Shown here: in pieces, positions 59,828 to 64,000 of the stretch
How positions within the stretch are numbered: position 1 is the first letter of the stretch
Layout of the letters: every line of letters starts with the position of its first letter
Origin: Mermis nigrescens
Lineage: Eukaryota; Nematoda; Enoplea; Mermithida; Mermithidae
Direction: 5' to 3'
Assembly (NCBI GenBank): GCA_036768485.1
Contig: JAVLUZ010000145.1
Span: 19,470,706 to 19,534,705, forward strand
DNA: 64,000 nt
Program-made: the position numbers and the translations under genes
The notes under the pieces: generated by a model
The model's database searches: none
What the model saw: the letters and a program-made list of their open reading frames with translations, nothing else
What the model was told of the DNA's origin: nothing

Positions 59828-60254
59828 TAAAGTAAGTTTCTTACGGATTGATGACAGGAATGTGAACTCAATTACGAGCAAGTCTAATGGTGACTCAACG
59901 GTTCGGGTTACAATTTGTTTACACTGGTTTAATTTTGACTTCACCTCACCTTATTTGGTGTGAATCGATGCTACTTTCCTGTTCGTGCGTACTTTTGCCA
60001 TTTTCGGTGCGTAGTCCTTATTTTATCGTCGCTAAAAGCTTTGCTATTTAGAACGATTCGCTTTGACAGTGTCTGTTTTGAAGTTGACGTCTTGTTTTTT
60101 CTCTATTAGCGATTAATGATGCCGTAGTGCTGGAGCTCAGTAGTAAATTATTAGTGGAAAGCGTTTTGATTGACTTTGCCTGTTTTTATGTAGACCGTTC
60201 TACGAGTAGAAGAAGTGGAAATTGTCCGCAAAAATAAATTAAAACTATTTCTAA

Positions 60255-60830
60255 AATGGTAAGTGCGATATTGATCAGAAATCGCGCAATTCTACCATTT
60301 ACACTAACTCATGGTTATTTTTAGCTTTTTGAAGCATTGGTTTACCTACGTATACGGTAATATTTCTACAGTCGAAGATTACCGTGTTAGATCGGCAATC
60401 TACAGTCTGTTTCATTCCGAACGGCCCTTTTTTGCCTTACGGCTTTTTACTTAGCAGAATGTTCTATGGGTTAGATTAGGTTGCAGCCGCAGTTTATTAG
60501 GTGCAACATATATTTAGCACGAGACGTTAAATATCAATAAGAAGAGTCTAAGGCAACCAGCCGCTAACGAGAACATAACTGAAGAAGTCATTTGTGCAGT
60601 GAAAAGCTAATACAGTACAATAGAACTTCGGCGGAAATGGGCCGTTTGGGATGGAACAGACTATAGTCAACTTTAAACTACACCTGCTTCACATACAGGT
60701 TACCCTAGTAATTATTAGTTTCATTTTGTGTGATTTCTTATGCCCTTTGCAAATATGTATTTTGTCTGCAGGAAAAGTTGGTATTAAAAAGCCAAAGCAT
60801 AGGAAGGCACCTGGTGGATTTCCATACAAA
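60255..60830 (+). CDS. Possible small exon pair, start codon at splice site
   Basis: A start codon at 60255-60257 is followed at once by the strong donor GTAAGT. A strong acceptor, TTTTGTCTGCAG, ends at 60771. The joined frame would read M-EKLVLKSQSIGRHLVDFHTK. A MITE-like repeat (60400-60666) fills the intron. The downstream part runs into the 3' end of a minus-strand LINE, so the gene would be truncated or the similarity fortuitous. No family recognised; another frame of the same exon is also open. Confidence 0.25.
60400..60666. mobile_element. MITE with AGTCTGTTTCATTCCG ends
   Basis: Starts CTACAGTCTGTTTCATTCCG and ends with the inverted GGCCGTTTGGGATGGAACAG and then ACTATAG. TA lies at both ends, which would suit Tc1/mariner, but other alignments are possible. 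Fragments occur near 44560, 45190 and 61250-61370. Confidence 0.7.
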
Positions 60831-61203
60831 GAAGAAGAAAGTAATAGATTTCAGTCGTGTTGAACACAACCAGGGTACTTGACTTGATGCCATTAACAAG
60901 CATATGGCAGAGCCAGTTTCGTTGGGCTGCTAATGGACGGGCGTCTCTAATCAAGCTTCTCCATTGATTTCTATTCAGCGCAGCTTGTCTGGCATCTTTG
61001 AGGTTGAAATGCACAGGTCGCAAGTCCTGGGAGACCTGACTGATCCATGTTTTCTTTGGGGCAGTTTTCAGAATCTTCCATAACGCTGGCTTTTCATTGT
61101 TCAGTAGCTGGTGTGATGTACGTTCGCGACTCATTCTGCCAGACATGCCCAAACCACCTGAGACGTGCCTTCTTAATTGACACTTCAGTTGTAGTTTGGT
61201 CAC
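60831..61203 (-). pseudogene. LINE reverse transcriptase C-terminal fragment
   Basis: On the minus strand the text reads RLRWFGHVWQNE and then, one frame over, KKTWISQVSQDLRPVHFNL and NRNQWRSLIRDARP. These are the usual C-terminal blocks of non-LTR retrotransposon polyproteins (conserved RRLRWFGHV and PKKTW...RWRSLI patterns). The change of frame between the two blocks marks it as dead. The 3' end is near the CTTCTTCTTT run at about 60830, typical of LINE tails. The clade cannot be fixed from so short a piece. Confidence 0.75.
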
Positions 61204-61548
61204 ATTGTTTGGTGGTATGTCCTCATTTCTGAACAGTTCTATTCTACTTTTCTTTCAATATAGTCCATTTCAAATAAGCTGGCGTTTTTTTGTTAGTTAA
61301 GGATTTTCGCTATTTACGGCAGCAAAAATTCTTAAAAGGGAAGCCACAAGGCTATGTGAAACAGAATATATGTATGTAGTTAGGTACTTAGTACTTTCTG
61401 CTTTCAAAATTCTCTTGGTGTACCTATGTAGCTGCGGATAACAAACCGCGAACTCCAACGTGCAAATTCTGCAAAAAAAAGGTTTGCAGCTTCATTTATT
61501 TCTTCATCATTTTTTCTCATTTATTAATCTACTGAGTGCCACGACTGA

Positions 61549-61950
61549 CATACGTGTTCTTGGGGGTGGAGGGAGATTTCGAACCCTTTGCCCCTGAATA
61601 CCAAGCGACCCCCGCAAAATAGCTCTGACCCCGTCTCCCCAGAATTGTAGATTTTAAGTAAAAATTGTAAAAAGTATGCGTTTTTAGCTCATTTTGGGCT
61701 CAAAAGTCTCAAATTTTCAGCGGTTTGTGCCGTATACACATTTTTTGATTATATTTTGTTCAGTTTAATCGATTTTTCAAATTTTTTCTAATTTTTGTTT
61801 TTATCTTCCCGAAAGAACGAGCTTTATCCGGAACGGCGCAAGACAGTGTTTTTGACGCGTACCTATCACGTTAGTCCAAAAAAGGCACTTTTTGAAAATT
61901 TTTTGGCCCGATCTCCCCCGCCCCGAATTCCCATGCTGTATGTGCATGCG
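61549..61950. mobile_element. Family A MITE, copy A8, diverged
   Basis: Starts CATACGTGTTCTTGGGGG and ends CCCATGCTGTATGTGCATG. No matching flanks. Confidence 0.75.
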
Positions 61951-62954
61951 GAGTGCACCTGTTGTGTATGTACATATGTGTAGGGTTCTCCTTACAACTT
62001 CATGATGTGTTTGGCATAATGCCGAGCGACAGTGAAGCTTGTTTTGCAAAATTTTAAGTAAACAACGGTCATCAAAATTTTAGAAAGTTTAGGATTTCGC
62101 TAAAAAAATTATTAGAATCACGAACGATATGCACAAAACAAGTTTGTTTAATTTTTAAAAAATGAAAACGGGACTTTCGAGCTTCTCATAGGAACGTGCG
62201 TGTAGTTTCACAATATCCGCTTTGTGTATAACATTAAATTGCTGTCATTTTAGTTTAAGCCACTTTTTGTCGTTTTACTTAGATATGGCGATTTTTAAAC
62301 GAGCAAAATTCACTCGTTTTAAAGAGAAGGCGAAATATGAGACACTGCGAGACCGGCTAAAGCTTGACCGTAATTTTTTAAAAAGATTGAAAAGATCCTA
62401 AAATTGTTTGTGGCTTTATGTATGTATTGGGTTGTGTTCAAATACGTAGATATGCATATATATGCTAAAAACTGCACTCGCTACCACATCCTGTATGACG
62501 AAACTCCAGAATTAAGTTTTTAGTACGCCACAAGTTTACTCGTATACGTTTGACGTTATATGGAGTATTATGCGGTTTCAATTTCAATCTACCGATTTCA
62601 TTCGAAATAGTTTGCGCCTGAAACTTTCTAAAACAAAACTTTTGACACGGTATCAAAGAACACTGGTTTTTGTGACATCCTGTCAAATCCGGTCTGTTGA
62701 TCCGCGTTGTAAATAAATACGTTCATAGGTAGACTTATTTCTTTTCGTACGTCCTATATATTTCAGTTTGGTGAACTTAGCAGTCGAGTGGGTGTCGGTT
62801 TTTTTTACTTTTCAAAATCATGTTAATCGTTTGATACAACAACCAGCTTAGAAACGAAAGTATCAGACTTTTAATTAACGCGCGAAACACGTCGTTTTAA
62901 ACGGTTCAACGTTTATCGACTACATAATTACCCAAAATTTATATTTCGAGCAAT
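61951..62954. other. Intergenic upstream of the secreted-protein frame
   Basis: No repeat or gene recognised. It would hold the promoter of the frame at 62955, but I see no core promoter motif that I would trust. Confidence 0.45.
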
Positions 62955-63260
62955 ATGCTATTATCCGAATCGTCGTCGTCGTCCCTTTTTGTATATTTTT
63001 CTGCGTTGTTTTTATTATTAGCAGCCCGATTTACGGATTGTCAAGATTGCGACGCCAACCCCAATTTACCGATATGCAAATTTAGGAGGTCGTCGAGTCA
63101 AAAGAAGGAATGTGATTCGTTTTATCTGATACCCGGAAAGGCTAACGAATGTGGTATGCTAATCAACCACGTGCACCGATGTTGTGCACAATGTATGTCT
63201 GGGATTGGGAAGCTTGAATGCTTTGGACCACGACCTCCAGAATCTGAAGGACCTCTATAA
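62955..63260 (+). CDS. Cysteine-rich secreted protein, probable first exon
   Basis: I do not recognise this gene. An ATG at 62955 opens 101 codons. The protein begins with a serine-rich stretch and a hydrophobic segment (FVYFSALFLLLAARF) typical of a signal peptide. Then comes a mature part with nine cysteines, including CDANPNLPIC, NECGML and RCCAQC. A consensus donor GTATGT at 63193 splits the cysteine codon after CCAQ, so the reading after that point may be intron and the gene may continue right of the window. It is the longest unbroken + strand frame outside the two known genes with a coherent domain plan. A small complete secreted protein of 101 residues is the alternative. Confidence 0.5.
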   Translation: MLLSESSSSSLFVYFSALFLLLAARFTDCQDCDANPNLPICKFRRSSSQKKECDSFYLIPGKANECGMLINHVHRCCAQCMSGIGKLECFGPRPPESEGPL

Positions 63261-63508
63261 TTTGAAAGACCCCCCAATTTCCAAATGGTTTTTGTTGTTA
63301 TTTCGCTATTTTCTGCTGCCAGCTGGAGCTCGATGAGCGAAATAAAAAACGGTATTTTTCTGCACCTACATAACGTCAATTATCTGCAATTTTTTAACGC
63401 ATTGGAGATTTGTGGACTCCTCAGGATGGTGTAAAACTGGTACAAATCACAAAAAACACGCCACAGATTCAATTATGGAGAGTTTGCCGGGTTCTCTGGA
63501 ATCTTAAC

Positions 63509-63893
63509 CATACATGATCTTGGGAGGGCTTTTCACCCCCATCAGAAAAATTTTCACCCTTCCCTGAGGATTGGCGATTGTTTGAAAGTTCTCAAAAATT
63601 TTCTAAAAATTTGTCGAAAAGATGCTTTTTAAGCATTTTAGCTATCTATTTTCTCAAAAGTGCTAAATTTTCGGCGTTTCGCGCCATTATACTCATGTAT
63701 TGACTATATTTTAATCAATTTGTTCCGACTTTTTTGATTTTTTTCAGATTTTTTATGTTTTTATGCTCTATAAAGATGAGCATCGTCATAAACGCTAAAA
63801 AACAATGTTTTGACGCGTACCTACCATTTTTGGACCCGAAAAAGCACTTTATAATTTCACCTTCTCCCAGAATTCCCACGCTGCGCATGTATG
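63509..63893. mobile_element. Family A MITE, copy A9
   Basis: Starts CATACATGATCTTGGGAGG and ends ACGCTGCGCATGTATG. Flanks ATCTTAAC and GTATTAAC agree at six of eight. If the 62955 gene continues, this copy lies in its first intron. Confidence 0.88.
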
Positions 63894-64000
63894 GTATTAA
63901 CCCCTAAAACACCTCCACGTCCACGCCTGGTTTCGACTCCAGAATTAAGAAAGCCTGTAGACTCCTTAGAACTAAAAAAATATTCAGTTTTCATGCAATT

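Overview
This is an AT-rich animal nuclear genome window. Both recognisable protein genes are on the + strand, are split into many short exons, and are separated by long introns full of small DNA transposons. The introns, the AT-rich intergenic DNA and the metazoan type of both proteins exclude a prokaryote. I lean weakly towards an invertebrate, possibly a nematode, from the flavour of the phosphoglucomutase N-terminus; the phylum is not settled by the sequence.

Layout. (1) 3557-30914: eleven exons of serine palmitoyltransferase subunit 1 (SPTLC1). Together they code about 420 residues, from just after the N-terminal membrane helix to the stop codon. The first coding exon(s) lie in 1-3500 unrecognised, or left of the window. 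(2) 30915-45000: intergenic repeats, including a decayed reverse transcriptase on the - strand (38039-39941) and a nested stack of transposons (40216-43957). (3) 45001-59402: eleven exons covering all of a phosphoglucomutase (PGM1 type, about 569 residues). Every catalytic loop is present, but exon 4 has reading-frame breaks and several intron ends are non-canonical. (4) 59403-62954: repeats, a LINE 3' fragment and a possible small exon pair. (5) 62955-63260: a signal-peptide, cysteine-rich open frame that is probably the first exon of a secreted-protein gene.

Repeats are the dominant content. At least five families of short elements (about 160-420 bp, with G/C-run interiors) carry terminal inverted repeats and 8-bp target duplications, the signature of non-autonomous hAT transposons. 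Many copies have perfect duplications and several are nested. A second hAT-like group starts with TAG and carries iterated, family-specific motifs just inside its ends. There are also long-armed foldback elements, a Harbinger-like element with GGAATA arrays, minisatellites and a 154-bp TA microsatellite.

The two genes are unrelated housekeeping genes: sphingolipid base synthesis at the ER, and glucose-1-phosphate/glucose-6-phosphate interconversion in the cytosol. I see no operon or pathway link. I found no clearly new biological system. The best candidates for a second look are the irregular splice junctions and frame breaks in the PGM gene, the motif-diversified hAT group, and the GGCGCGAAGCGCC palindrome shared by several otherwise different element families.
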